A DNA stretch of 8,051 nt from an uncultured bacterium (GCA_937895305.1 CALAXS010000287.1:1-8051), one strand, 5' to 3'. Positions 1 through 6,873 are shown, counted from the first letter of the stretch. Notes: generated by a model from the letters alone, not told the origin. Made by a program: numbers and translations.

Positions 1-104
1 TGAGTGGTTACCCAAGACGAAATAAATTACTTGGCAATTTGCTAGATTTTCTGGGGCTAATTGCAGCCATATTCGGATTTCTTAGGCACATAGGCTATTG
101 TTAA
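1..104 (+). other. Possible 3' end of a rightward gene cut by the window edge
   Basis: A frame open from base 3 ends at TAA (102-104). It reads about 33 residues, with a basic start (PRRNK) and then a hydrophobic stretch, LLDFLGLIAAIFGFL, like the tail of a small membrane protein. The stop lies three bases before the palindromic repeat at 108, the usual position of such repeats just after genes. The stretch is more AT-rich than the rest, and 33 open codons could arise by chance. I recognise no family. If real, the gene converges on the leftward glycosidase gene. Confidence 0.2.
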
Positions 105-107
105 CTC

Positions 108-161
108 CTCGTTCCCAAGCTCTGCTTGGGAATGCATATACCGGGGCTCTGCCCCGGAAAC
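108..161 (-). repeat. Double-hairpin dispersed repeat (type C), leftward orientation
   Basis: Two perfect 7-bp stems with 3-base loops lie side by side. The first is 114-120 with 124-130 (CCCAAGC/GCTTGGG, loop TCT). The second is 141-147 with 151-157 (CCGGGGC/GCCCCGG, loop TCT). The reverse complement matches 6602-6656 with one indel and three substitutions. It lies 16 bases past the stop of the leftward gene ending at 178, so it would be transcribed as a structured 3' end. There is no T-tract, so it is not a typical intrinsic terminator, though it could protect a 3' end. Confidence 0.85.
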
Positions 162-177
162 CCAAGGCGCACGCAAC

Positions 178-3027
178 CTACTCCACGGTCCACCACCCGA
201 AGCCCTGCGCGGGTAGGGTGATGTCCACTTCGACGCTATAGTCGCGGTCGAGGGGAAGTATCTGCGCTGCGCCGTCGGCGTTGGTGACGGTGGCGGCGTC
301 TTTGAGGCCGGTGTAGTACAAGGGCACGGTGAGCGTTTGGGTGACGGCTTCGTTAGCAGGATTAAAGGCGACGAGCATCCCCTTGGTGTCGAGCTTGGAA
401 TTCACGTGGAGCATCCAGTCCACGCTACGTCCATCAGCACGACGCCCATGGACCACATCACTCTCGAGGATAGCGCGGTATTTCTTGTACCAGTCCACCC
501 GCCCTTTCACCATGGCCTTGGTCGCGTCGGTATCGAAGAGGCGCGGCCCCCGGTAGCAGGCCTGCACACCGAGGCCGAGGTTACTGTCTATCATGGCACC
601 ATAGTGGTCCTTATGTTCGTCCAGCGGTTCGATAGTCGCCGCTTCTCCACCCCCGTGGTATTCGGTGAGGGGCACAAACATCCACCCCATAGAAGGCAGC
701 TTTTCCCAGGTACCGTCAAATATATTCTGGCGGGTGTGGATGACCTGCTGCGCGCGCGGCAGGGACCAGTTCACTTCGCGGTAACCCATGCCGCATTTAT
801 TCGACCCGGCGAGGTAATAGTAGTCCGGCACATTGAGGTAGATGCCCTTGGCGCGACACCACTGATAGAAATCCTTGATGACCGACCACTGTTCCCAGCG
901 CGAGTCGGCATAGCCCACGTGGCCGGGATGGCTGGTAGAGGTACACGCATCGCCGGGATAGGAGCCGTCATGTTCCAGCAGCATGAAGCCCGTATTCTCG
1001 TAAAAGTTATAGAGCTTGGCGAAATAGTCCTGGCCCCATTCGCTACCGATACAGGGCGCATTACCAAAAGTCGGTCGTTCCCCTTCGGGCAGGGTCACGT
1101 TCGTCTCCGCATCGATGTTCCGCGACGAGAGTAAGGAGTAGCCACCAATCTCGATGTCCTTCGACTTCGCATAATCAGCATAGCCCTTCATCTTGGCGAT
1201 GTATTCGTCGGAGTCGTCTTCGATGTTGAAGCCACTGCCAAAGGTGAGGATAACCATCTCGAAGCCCACCTCAGCGCATTGGTCGATGGCGAGTTTTACC
1301 GCTTCCTCGTCGGAAAATCGCGCGTGCATCATAAGCGGATTTTCCGTGGCCCAGGGCGCGACGGTGCGGTACATACGTCGCTGCGCCAACCCCTTGCGCT
1401 CGCGGTCCGTGCTGTCCTGGGGCAAGAGAAAAGCGTGGAAGGACTCAAAGGTCTCGCCCGTATCAATACGGGCGCCCGGCCCCAGCTCGGGACGTACCTC
1501 CAGCAGACACGGCGTGAGGCGAAGGTAGTTCACCTGGGTGTGGTAGTCCGGATCCGGTACCCAATGCACCGAAAAGCGACTCGTATTCAGGGCCGTCATA
1601 CCGCTGAAAGCATAGTCGGTTTCTACATGGATATTCGGCGTGGGGAAGGCCTTCGTCCGTGACTCCACATAAGAGCCATGCTCTACTGCAGCGAGGATTT
1701 CGCTGGTAAACGTATCCAGCGTGATGGCCTCACCACCGTTATTCGTCACCGTGATCCATTTACTCAGCACGGGTACGCCATCATACAATTCATAATGGAC
1801 CGACACCGCGATGTCTGCCAGGGATTCGTCCTGTGCTGTAGCGGGTCCATAGGCCACGAAGCGTTGCATCTGCAAACGCACCAGATCGCCCGGCGTACTG
1901 TTGTCCGACCCCTTTCCCCGGATGTCCAGTTTACCAATGCGCACCTTGGTGGGGGTACCCGGATCGTCTGGCAATTCAATGACATGATAGCTCGCCCAGG
2001 CACCGCCCTCCGGTCGTGCTTCACAATGGATTTTGTTGTCATTCAATCGCATGCGCAAGGTCCAGGACTTGCTCAGGTCCAACGACTGCCTACCCCCGGC
2101 CGCCTTGTGCTGTTTAGTCCCGTCCCACACCCCCATCATGGCACTGTTGTCATAGCTGTTTCCGCCCGGACGCAGTGCAAAGCGCACCGTCTCCCGCTTC
2201 CACACCAGCGCAATACCCGCACCCCAATCCTGACTCCGGTCTGTGCCGGGACTCAACGTTAACTCCGCCAGTGTAGCGCCCTCCGGCCAGGCACGCTCCG
2301 CATAGACCGCCGTGTCACGGGGCGTATAGATCTCGCCCACCTTCCCCTCATTCTCGAAGGAACTGCGCTCGTGCTTTTCATAGCGATGGATAGTCCATCC
2401 CCCATCCAGCGCCATGAAGCTGTCTTCATAGAGCGCTGTCCGCCCGAAATCGCTGGGTAGCAAGGCATCCGAATTTACCAGTGCCGACGACTGCGGCATG
2501 GTGTAGTCCATACGCAGATAAACCCCCTTGGGTGGCCACGCCACGTCGGGTGCATGATGACGCACCTGCGCCCAATCCATGCGTGCCTGGGGCTTGCTCA
2601 CTTCATAACCTGTGAGCTGGAGGGCACCCGCGTCATTCTGCAATGTGTCAATCCATTCCGGGCGGAGAAAGGCATAGTTGGGCTGGCCCGTAGCGCCCCC
2701 CACCGGAAGACGCACCCCATTGACCTGAATCTCTGCCTCCGGCTTTACCCCGCGCAACAAAGCCTCGCCTGTCACGAGGTTGTCAAAACCCACCGTGGCT
2801 GCATAGTCCTCAACGCGAATGGTACGACGAATCAATCCATTGGACAGGATGAGTGCTGTGCTGTCTGCATCGCGATAAACCCCGGCGGATTGTGCTGGTG
2901 CTTCCACCAGCCAGTCGCCGGATTGCACACCTTCATCGGCTGGGAGTACAGGGAGTTTTGAAACGTCCACAGCGAAGGCCGGGGTGAGAAGGAGAAGAGT
3001 AAATAGGAGAATGAATCGATTCAACAT
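178..3027 (-). CDS. Secreted glycoside-hydrolase-like protein, alpha-galactosidase-like, with inserted jelly-roll module
   Basis: The protein has 949 residues. Residues 1-19 form a signal peptide (MLNRF, hydrophobic core, cut after AFA), so it is exported. About 20-195 and 400-545 look like the two parts of a beta-sandwich domain; the second part contains YELYDGVPVLSKW, a phrase typical of alpha-galactosidase-like (GH36-style) N-terminal domains. Between them, about 199-396 resembles an inserted concanavalin/LamG-like jelly roll. About 555-850 fits a TIM barrel, with acidic strand ends at E685/D687 (LLEHDG), D735 (NVPDYY) and E789 (PLTEY) as candidate catalytic residues. A short C-terminal beta domain ends in GFGWWTVE. 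The start at 3027 is supported by AAGGA (3035-3039 on the complement) seven bases upstream. A role in cleaving a galactoside or related glycan outside the cytoplasm is inferred; the substrate and exact family are not established. No transporter or sugar regulator lies nearby. Confidence 0.75.
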   Translation of the reverse strand: MLNRFILLFTLLLLTPAFAVDVSKLPVLPADEGVQSGDWLVEAPAQSAGVYRDADSTALILSNGLIRRTIRVEDYAATVGFDNLVTGEALLRGVKPEAEIQVNGVRLPVGGATGQPNYAFLRPEWIDTLQNDAGALQLTGYEVSKPQARMDWAQVRHHAPDVAWPPKGVYLRMDYTMPQSSALVNSDALLPSDFGRTALYEDSFMALDGGWTIHRYEKHERSSFENEGKVGEIYTPRDTAVYAERAWPEGATLAELTLSPGTDRSQDWGAGIALVWKRETVRFALRPGGNSYDNSAMMGVWDGTKQHKAAGGRQSLDLSKSWTLRMRLNDNKIHCEARPEGGAWASYHVIELPDDPGTPTKVRIGKLDIRGKGSDNSTPGDLVRLQMQRFVAYGPATAQDESLADIAVSVHYELYDGVPVLSKWITVTNNGGEAITLDTFTSEILAAVEHGSYVESRTKAFPTPNIHVETDYAFSGMTALNTSRFSVHWVPDPDYHTQVNYLRLTPCLLEVRPELGPGARIDTGETFESFHAFLLPQDSTDRERKGLAQRRMYRTVAPWATENPLMMHARFSDEEAVKLAIDQCAEVGFEMVILTFGSGFNIEDDSDEYIAKMKGYADYAKSKDIEIGGYSLLSSRNIDAETNVTLPEGERPTFGNAPCIGSEWGQDYFAKLYNFYENTGFMLLEHDGSYPGDACTSTSHPGHVGYADSRWEQWSVIKDFYQWCRAKGIYLNVPDYYYLAGSNKCGMGYREVNWSLPRAQQVIHTRQNIFDGTWEKLPSMGWMFVPLTEYHGGGEAATIEPLDEHKDHYGAMIDSNLGLGVQACYRGPRLFDTDATKAMVKGRVDWYKKYRAILESDVVHGRRADGRSVDWMLHVNSKLDTKGMLVAFNPANEAVTQTLTVPLYYTGLKDAATVTNADGAAQILPLDRDYSVEVDITLPAQGFGWWTVE

Positions 3028-3056
3028 GTAAACGTCCTTAGATTTAATACGATGGT

Positions 3057-3082
3057 GTCATCCTCGCGAAAGCGGGGATGAC
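3057..3082 (+). repeat. REP-like palindrome, GTCATCC type
   Basis: A near-perfect hairpin: the 11-base arms GTCATCCTCGC and GCGGGGATGAC pair with one T-G wobble around a GAAA loop. Its core matches the palindromes at 3123-3145 (inverted), 6514-6537 and 6766-6789. It lies in the leader of the leftward glycosidase gene, about 30 bases upstream of its start codon. Confidence 0.8.
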
Positions 3083-3122
3083 ATCTATTGTACCGACTTG
3101 TGTCAGGAGTGGCGACAGGGAG

Positions 3123-3145
3123 ACCCCTGCCTTCGCAGGGGTGAC
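3123..3145 (-). repeat. REP-like palindrome facing the one at 3057
   Basis: ACCCCTGC (3123-3130) pairs perfectly with GCAGGGGT (3135-3142) around a CTTC loop. Read on the minus strand from 3145 it begins GTCACCCCTGCGAAGGCAGG and matches the unit at 3057-3082 in 17 of 23 bases, so the two copies point at each other across a 40-base spacer. It sits 44 bases past the stop of the phosphotransferase gene and could shape the 3' end of that transcript. No T-tract follows. Confidence 0.75.
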
Positions 3146-3188
3146 AACCTTTTAGTTACGTTGAGACTCCAGAAACATGTGCTACGGT

Positions 3189-4253
3189 CTAAATTTTTCC
3201 CTGGTCAATCGCTTCCATAGCGCGCATGCCGAGGGCGCCGACGACGAAGATAAGAGCGGCGAAACGCTTGTCTTTGGTGAGGCCTTTTTTATAGCGGTAA
3301 TAGATTTGCTGGACGATGACGGAGAGCTTGTAAATTCCGAAGACGTAGTAGAAGAGGACATTGCTCACGTCACGGCCGGACTGGGCTTCGTAGCGGTCGA
3401 TAACGGCCTGGCGGTTAATGTAGCCGGGCTCGTTTGTGAAGAAACAGGAGACTACACCGATGTCTGTATCCTTGGGTTCCATCCAATAGCCGAGGGAGGT
3501 GCCAAGATCCATGAGCGGGTCGCCGATGGTGCACATCTCCCAGTCGAGGACGCCGATGATTTTGGTGAGGTCGCTGGGGTCCAGGACTACATTGTCGAAT
3601 TTGTAATCGTTGTGCACCAGTACGGAGTCGGTGTCAGCAGGGTAATTGGCTTCGAGCCATTGGCCCACCTGGTCCATGGATTCAACTTCGTCGGTCTGGG
3701 AACCGCCGTAGCGTTTCACCCAGCCCTTGACCTGACGCTCCACATAAGAGCCGTCCCGCTTCATGTCGCCCAGCCCTGCGGCGTTGTAATCCAGGCTGTG
3801 TAATTTTGCGAGGTTATCAATCATGGATTCGCATGCAGCTTGCACGGTCGTGGCATCGACATGAAAGCCATCGGGTTTATTCCCGCGAACAATGATGCCC
3901 TTGATGCGTTCCATGACGTAAAAGTCGGCACCGAGAATAGCCTCGTCTTCGCAAAACACCAAGGGCTTGGGTGCGGGGGGATAGACGGGGCTCAATGCAG
4001 AGAGCACCTTGTACTCCCGGCCCATGTCGTGGGCGGATTTTACCTTGGAGCCGAAGGGCGGCCGACGCAGAATCATCTCGCGCTCACCTACCTTGAGGAG
4101 ATAGGTCAGGTTTGAGAAACCACTGGGGAATTGCTTCGCCGTCAACGCGCCCTCCAGGCCCGGTATGGAATCCTTCAGGTACGCTTCCAGTACGCCGAGG
4201 TCCAACTCTTCGCCCTCGCGAATGGTTGTTGCTTTATCCACTGCGTTTGTCAT
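3189..4253 (-). CDS. APH-fold phosphotransferase, LvaA / ACAD10-ACAD11 N-domain type
   Basis: A cytoplasmic kinase-fold protein of 354 residues, a usual length for the stand-alone family. The ATP-binding part shows a glycine-containing loop at 42-56 (FPSGFSNLTYLLKVG) and ILRRPP at 61-66, a phrase characteristic of the acyl-CoA-dehydrogenase-associated branch. The catalytic loop is HNDYKFDN (214-221), with D216 as the likely base and N221 as a metal ligand. The metal-binding motif is DWE (237-239), followed by GDPLMDLG. Known relatives include LvaA, which acts on 4-hydroxyacyl-CoA in levulinate catabolism, and the kinase domains of mammalian ACAD10/11. A similar reaction on a hydroxyacyl-CoA is therefore inferred; antibiotic resistance is unlikely. 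The start is set by GGGAG (complement of 4261-4265), seven bases from ATG. No acyl-CoA dehydrogenase gene lies beside it in this window. Confidence 0.85.
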   Translation of the reverse strand: MTNAVDKATTIREGEELDLGVLEAYLKDSIPGLEGALTAKQFPSGFSNLTYLLKVGEREMILRRPPFGSKVKSAHDMGREYKVLSALSPVYPPAPKPLVFCEDEAILGADFYVMERIKGIIVRGNKPDGFHVDATTVQAACESMIDNLAKLHSLDYNAAGLGDMKRDGSYVERQVKGWVKRYGGSQTDEVESMDQVGQWLEANYPADTDSVLVHNDYKFDNVVLDPSDLTKIIGVLDWEMCTIGDPLMDLGTSLGYWMEPKDTDIGVVSCFFTNEPGYINRQAVIDRYEAQSGRDVSNVLFYYVFGIYKLSVIVQQIYYRYKKGLTKDKRFAALIFVVGALGMRAMEAIDQGKI

Positions 4254-4402
4254 GACGGGTCTCCCTTTGTGCTATATACGAGGCCCAGTATACTGACAAA
4301 TGCTGATAGTTGCCAGACTTCCACGCCACCAATGCAGTGCTTGCTGCTTCAACCCGTTGACGCGTATGATAGGTGCGTTCCAACTTTAAGGTAGCACCCC
4401 CC
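4254..4402. promoter_or_regulatory. Divergent intergenic region with candidate promoters
   Basis: These 149 bases separate the leftward phosphotransferase from the rightward ABC operon, so both promoters should lie here. Rightward, TTGCTG (4341-4346) and TATGAT (4365-4370) are 18 bases apart and would start RNA near 4377. Leftward, TATACT (complement of 4287-4292) is a possible -10 without a good -35. Alternatively TTGTCA (complement of 4294-4299) pairs with TATATA (complement of 4273-4278) at a short 15-base spacing. I see no clear operator palindrome. Assignments are by eye against the sigma-70 consensus. Confidence 0.35.
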
Positions 4403-5080
4403 ATGGTCCTTAGCGTCAACAACCTGAAAAAATCCTATCGCGCCCCCGACGGTGAAACGTCTATGGTGGTGGATGTGGCATCCTTTGCCATGGAATCCGG
4501 TGCGCAGGTCGCCCTGCGTGGGAGTAGCGGTTCGGGCAAGACGACCTTCCTCAATCTGGTGGCGGGTATTCTCCAGGCGGATAGCGGTGAGGTCATCCTG
4601 TGTGGCAAAGCCCTGCACCAACTCAACGAATCAAATCGGGACCAGCTCCGCGCCCGTTCCATTGGCTATGTCTTTCAGACTTTCAACCTCCTCCAGGGCT
4701 ACACCGCAGTGGAGAATGTCTTGCTCGGTATGCTTTTTGGCCCCGGTGCCGACCGCGCCTATGCAGAAGCGTTGCTGGAGCGCGTGGGCCTCGCGGATCG
4801 CATGCATTATCGTCCCCGACAGTTGTCCGTAGGTCAGCAGCAGCGTGTGGCCGTAGCGCGGGCACTGGCGAATCACCCGGACCTTGTGTTGGCGGATGAA
4901 CCGACGGGGAACCTGGACCGTCATCATGCCGGGGAATCCCTCGCCTTGATACGCGAGATTTGCAAGGAAAACGAGGCCGCGCTTTTGCTGGTGAGTCATG
5001 ACGACACGGTGCTGGAGCAATTTGATACCTGCCAGGACTTCGACGATATCAATCACGCCATGCGGGAGGTGGCCTCATGA
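4403..5080 (+). CDS. ABC transporter ATP-binding protein, LolD/MacB family
   Basis: A 225-residue nucleotide-binding subunit that powers the permease encoded next to it. All motifs are present: Walker A GSSGSGKTT (40-48), Q-loop Q92 in YVFQTFNLL, signature LSVGQQQRVAVARAL (141-155, with V instead of the common G), Walker B LVLADE (161-166) followed by PTGNLD (167-172), and H-loop H199. PTGNLD and the short length are typical of the LolD/MacB/FtsE group, which usually drives mechanotransmission or lipoprotein and substrate extraction, not classical import. I chose ATG 4403: it has a weak AAGG (4388-4391) upstream and MVLSVNNLKKSY is a normal family N-terminus. A GTG at 4373 would add ten residues but lacks a ribosome site and lies before the likely transcription start. 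The stop overlaps the permease start by four bases (ATGA). Confidence 0.93.
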   Translation: MVLSVNNLKKSYRAPDGETSMVVDVASFAMESGAQVALRGSSGSGKTTFLNLVAGILQADSGEVILCGKALHQLNESNRDQLRARSIGYVFQTFNLLQGYTAVENVLLGMLFGPGADRAYAEALLERVGLADRMHYRPRQLSVGQQQRVAVARALANHPDLVLADEPTGNLDRHHAGESLALIREICKENEAALLLVSHDDTVLEQFDTCQDFDDINHAMREVAS

Positions 5081-6339
5081 GTGGCGGCATCTTTCTTCTG
5101 GTCCGGCGCAGCCTCCGGCAGCATGCTTTCTCCACCATCATCACGGTATTGGCGGTGGGCCTCGCGAGCGGTCTCACCATGTCGGTCTTCAGTATTCAGC
5201 AGCAGACCCGCGAGGCCTTCTCCGGTGGCGATGTGGGTTTCGACGCGGTTCTTGGTGCGCGTGGTAGTCAGTTGCAGCTGGTCCTCAACACCGTGTTTCA
5301 TCTGGAGACTTCCCCCGGCAACATCCCCTGGTCGGTCTATGAAAAATTAAAAGAGGATACCCCCGGCATACGTCTGGCCATACCCTACGCCACGGGCGAT
5401 AACTATTTCGGATACCGCATTGTGGGCACATCTACCGAGCTGTTTTCGGACTTCGAGTATCAGAAGGGCCAGAAATTTCGGTTTGTTGGTGATGGGCGCA
5501 GCTTCGAGGATGGGTACGCTGAGGCCGTGGTAGGCAGTTATGTGGCGGAGCAACTGGGTATCAGCGTTGGCGATCACATCCACCCGTCCCATGGCGTGAA
5601 TTATGCAGAGGGCAGCGAGCACGAGGATGAGTACACGGTGGTGGGCATTTTGGAACCCACCAACAGCCCTTCGGACCGTGTCGTGTGGATTCCCATCGAG
5701 GGCATCTTTCACATGGACGGTCATGTGCTGAAAGGTGCGGGTGAACACTACGAACACCACGGCACCCACGCCATCCCCGAGGAACATAAGGAAGTGAGCG
5801 CGGTTATGCTCTCCTTCTCCAGTCCGACCCTCGGCATGAACCTCAACCAACAAATAAACATGATCGGAAAAGAGTATACCCTTGCCTTTCCCATTGGCCG
5901 GGTCATGCTCGAACTCTTCGACAAAATCGGCTGGGTAAATCGAATCTTCGAACTCGTCGCGTATCTCGTCGTGCTCGTATCCGGGGCCGCCATCCTCGCC
6001 AGTATCTATAACACCATCAACGAGCGCCGTCGTGAGTTCGCTATCCTGCGTGCCCTGGGCGCACGCCGCAGAACAGTCTTCTCCGCCATCGTCCTGGAAG
6101 CGGCTACCATCGCCGCCCTTGGCTCGGTTCTCGGCTGGCTATTTTATGGTGTCATTCTCTTCAGCGCGTCTTACGCCGTGCGCAAGGAAACGGGTGTCGT
6201 CCTGGAAGTATTCATGCTACACCCGTCCCTCTATCTGACCCCCATAGGCATGACCCTCCTGGGTGCCATTACCGGAATCGTCCCGGCATACAAGGCCTAT
6301 GCCACTGATGTGGCGGAGAACCTGATACCTCATTCCTGA
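5077..6339 (+). CDS. FtsX-like ABC transporter permease with histidine-rich extracytoplasmic loop
   Basis: An inner-membrane permease of 420 residues, translationally coupled to the ATPase (ATGA overlap; GGGAGG at 5064-5069, seven bases from ATG). Topology is the MacB/LolC type: TM1 about 18-40, a large extracytoplasmic domain about 41-288, then TM2 290-312, TM3 336-366 and TM4 385-408. ERRREFAILRALGARRRTV (316-334) after TM2 is the characteristic cytoplasmic coupling segment of FtsX-like permeases. Within the outer domain, residues 167-237 hold eleven histidines (167, 169, 172, 182, 212, 216, 224, 227, 228, 231, 237) among many acidic residues, suggesting metal binding. I recall that FtsX-type permeases in zinc-regulated operons of gamma-proteobacteria (Vibrio zrg, Pseudomonas PA4063-PA4066) share this style; a link to zinc here is inference. 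The substrate is unknown. Confidence 0.9.
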   Translation: MSGGIFLLVRRSLRQHAFSTIITVLAVGLASGLTMSVFSIQQQTREAFSGGDVGFDAVLGARGSQLQLVLNTVFHLETSPGNIPWSVYEKLKEDTPGIRLAIPYATGDNYFGYRIVGTSTELFSDFEYQKGQKFRFVGDGRSFEDGYAEAVVGSYVAEQLGISVGDHIHPSHGVNYAEGSEHEDEYTVVGILEPTNSPSDRVVWIPIEGIFHMDGHVLKGAGEHYEHHGTHAIPEEHKEVSAVMLSFSSPTLGMNLNQQINMIGKEYTLAFPIGRVMLELFDKIGWVNRIFELVAYLVVLVSGAAILASIYNTINERRREFAILRALGARRRTVFSAIVLEAATIAALGSVLGWLFYGVILFSASYAVRKETGVVLEVFMLHPSLYLTPIGMTLLGAITGIVPAYKAYATDVAENLIPHS

Positions 6340-6420
6340 TACCGAAAGAAAGCCTAAGTAGCCATGCGACTGAAGCACAACCTGCGAAAAAAAATTAATT
6401 TATTGAATTTTCGAATGTTC

Positions 6421-6464
6421 TCGTCATTGCGAGGAGGCTCCGCCGACGCGGCAACCTCTTGCTC
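6421..6464 (+). repeat. REP-like unit (type A), copy 1
   Basis: The stretch begins TCGTCATTGCGAGGAGGCTC and continues through GCCGACGCGGCAACCTC. I recognise this as a widespread bacterial dispersed repeat (CGTCATTGCGAGGAGG type). A degenerate second copy starts at 6664. It marks the left boundary of the repeat cluster, directly after an AT-rich patch. Confidence 0.7.
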
Positions 6465-6473
6465 CCAATGGTC

Positions 6474-6618
6474 TGGTCTGTTGCAGAGAATGTGGAATAA
6501 TATCGCCCTTCTTGTCATTCCTGCGAAGGCAGGAATCACCGCGTCAGCATCCTTAGCCCAAACCGGGACTGAGGCTGTAGCATTTCCAGTCGAGTATGCC
6601 TGTTTTCCGGAGCAGAGC
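6474..6618 (+). repeat. 145-base repeat (type B), copy 1
   Basis: It matches 6726-6870 with only five substitutions and no gaps. It contains a REP-like palindrome at 6514-6537 (ATTCCTGC/GCAGGAAT with GAAG loop). It passes directly into the complete double-hairpin unit at 6602-6656. The spacing to copy 2 is 252 bases, exactly 84 codons, so both copies read in the same frame. Confidence 0.9.
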
Positions 6619-6656
6619 TCCGGTGTATGCATTCCCAAGCAGAGCTTGGGAACGAG
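6602..6656 (+). repeat. Double-hairpin dispersed repeat (type C), complete copy
   Basis: Two perfect 7-bp stems are present: CCGGAGC/GCTCCGG (6607-6613 with 6617-6623, loop AGA) and CCCAAGC/GCTTGGG (6634-6640 with 6644-6650, loop AGA). It is the inverse of 108-161. One stem pair is A-T here and G-C there, so pairing is kept although both bases changed. Confidence 0.85.
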
Positions 6657-6663
6657 AAAACCT

Positions 6664-6692
6664 TCATTGCGAGGAAGCTCGCTCCGCTCTTT
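6664..6692 (+). repeat. REP-like unit (type A), degenerate copy 2
   Basis: TCATTGCGAGGAAGCTC matches the start of the unit at 6424 with one change, then diverges into GCTCCGCTC and a T/A-rich tail. Its place before repeat B copy 2 mirrors copy 1, which suggests that A-B-C was duplicated as a block or that the units inserted in the same order twice. Confidence 0.55.
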
Positions 6693-6725
6693 CTTTTTAA
6701 GAAAATACTTTCTTTCAAAACCGCT

Positions 6726-6870
6726 TGGTTTGTTGCAGAGAATGTGGAATAATGTCGCACTTCTTGTCATTCCTGCGAAGGCAGGAATCTCCGCGTCAGC
6801 ATCCTTAGCCCAAACCGGGACTGAGGCTGTAGCATTTCCAGTCGAATATGCCTGTTTTCCGGAGCAGAGC
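6726..6870 (+). repeat. 145-base repeat (type B), copy 2, with truncated type C remnant
   Basis: It matches 6474-6618 in 140 of 145 bases and includes the palindrome at 6766-6789. After the shared AGCAGAGC (6863-6870) it jumps to TTGGGAACGAG (6871-6881). It therefore lacks the 27 bases that copy 1 has between its two AGCAGAGC motifs (6611-6618 and 6638-6645). This is the footprint of a deletion between short direct repeats and it destroys both hairpins. Confidence 0.9.
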
Positions 6871-6873
6871 TTG
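6861..6873 (+). promoter_or_regulatory. Repeat-derived ribosome site and TTG start codon
   Basis: GGAG (6861-6864), six bases, then TTG (6871-6873). All of these bases belong to the truncated repeat. Translation from here gives MGTRSIPLVVMLTLLCTTAFA, cut before HP: a complete-looking signal peptide with one arginine before the hydrophobic core. The competing ATG at 6901 would leave an 11-residue signal, too short, and has no purine-rich site at normal spacing. The other competing start is ATG 6364. Confidence 0.4.

Larger units (their letters stand above)
6340..6870. other. Repeat-filled stretch between permease and exported-protein gene, open in one frame
   Basis: These 531 bases hold an ATG at 6364, an AT-rich patch (6388-6420) and a mosaic of REP-like units, two 145-base repeats and a double hairpin. 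In the frame of the downstream gene there is no stop from 6364 onwards; the last in-frame stop is TAA at 6355-6357. The translated first residues, MRLKHNLRKK, are basic like the n-region of a signal peptide. The rest translates to low-plausibility repeat-derived sequence containing the same 49-residue block twice, apart from two substitutions. I think the original gene began at 6364 and was split by repeats, but this cannot be proven from one sequence. Confidence 0.6.

Noticed and set aside
108..157. Intrinsic terminators formed by the two hairpins
   Set aside because: The stems are strong but no T-run follows on either strand, and the same hairpins occur inside an open frame at 6602-6656, which fits a mobile repeat better.
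337..1134. A 265-codon open frame on the plus strand
   Set aside because: It is the antisense shadow of the glycosidase TIM barrel; the minus-strand protein has clear domain structure and a good start site.
3177..3803. A 208-codon open frame on the plus strand
   Set aside because: It lies antisense to the phosphotransferase, whose HNDYKFDN and DWE motifs show that the minus strand is coding.
108..6656. Inverted type C repeats as ends of a composite transposon carrying the genes between them
   Set aside because: The copies are about 54 bases, are dispersed-repeat units, and there is no transposase or target duplication in between.
6421..6870. CRISPR array
   Set aside because: Only two long repeats of 145 bases with internal palindromes, no regular short spacers and no cas genes.
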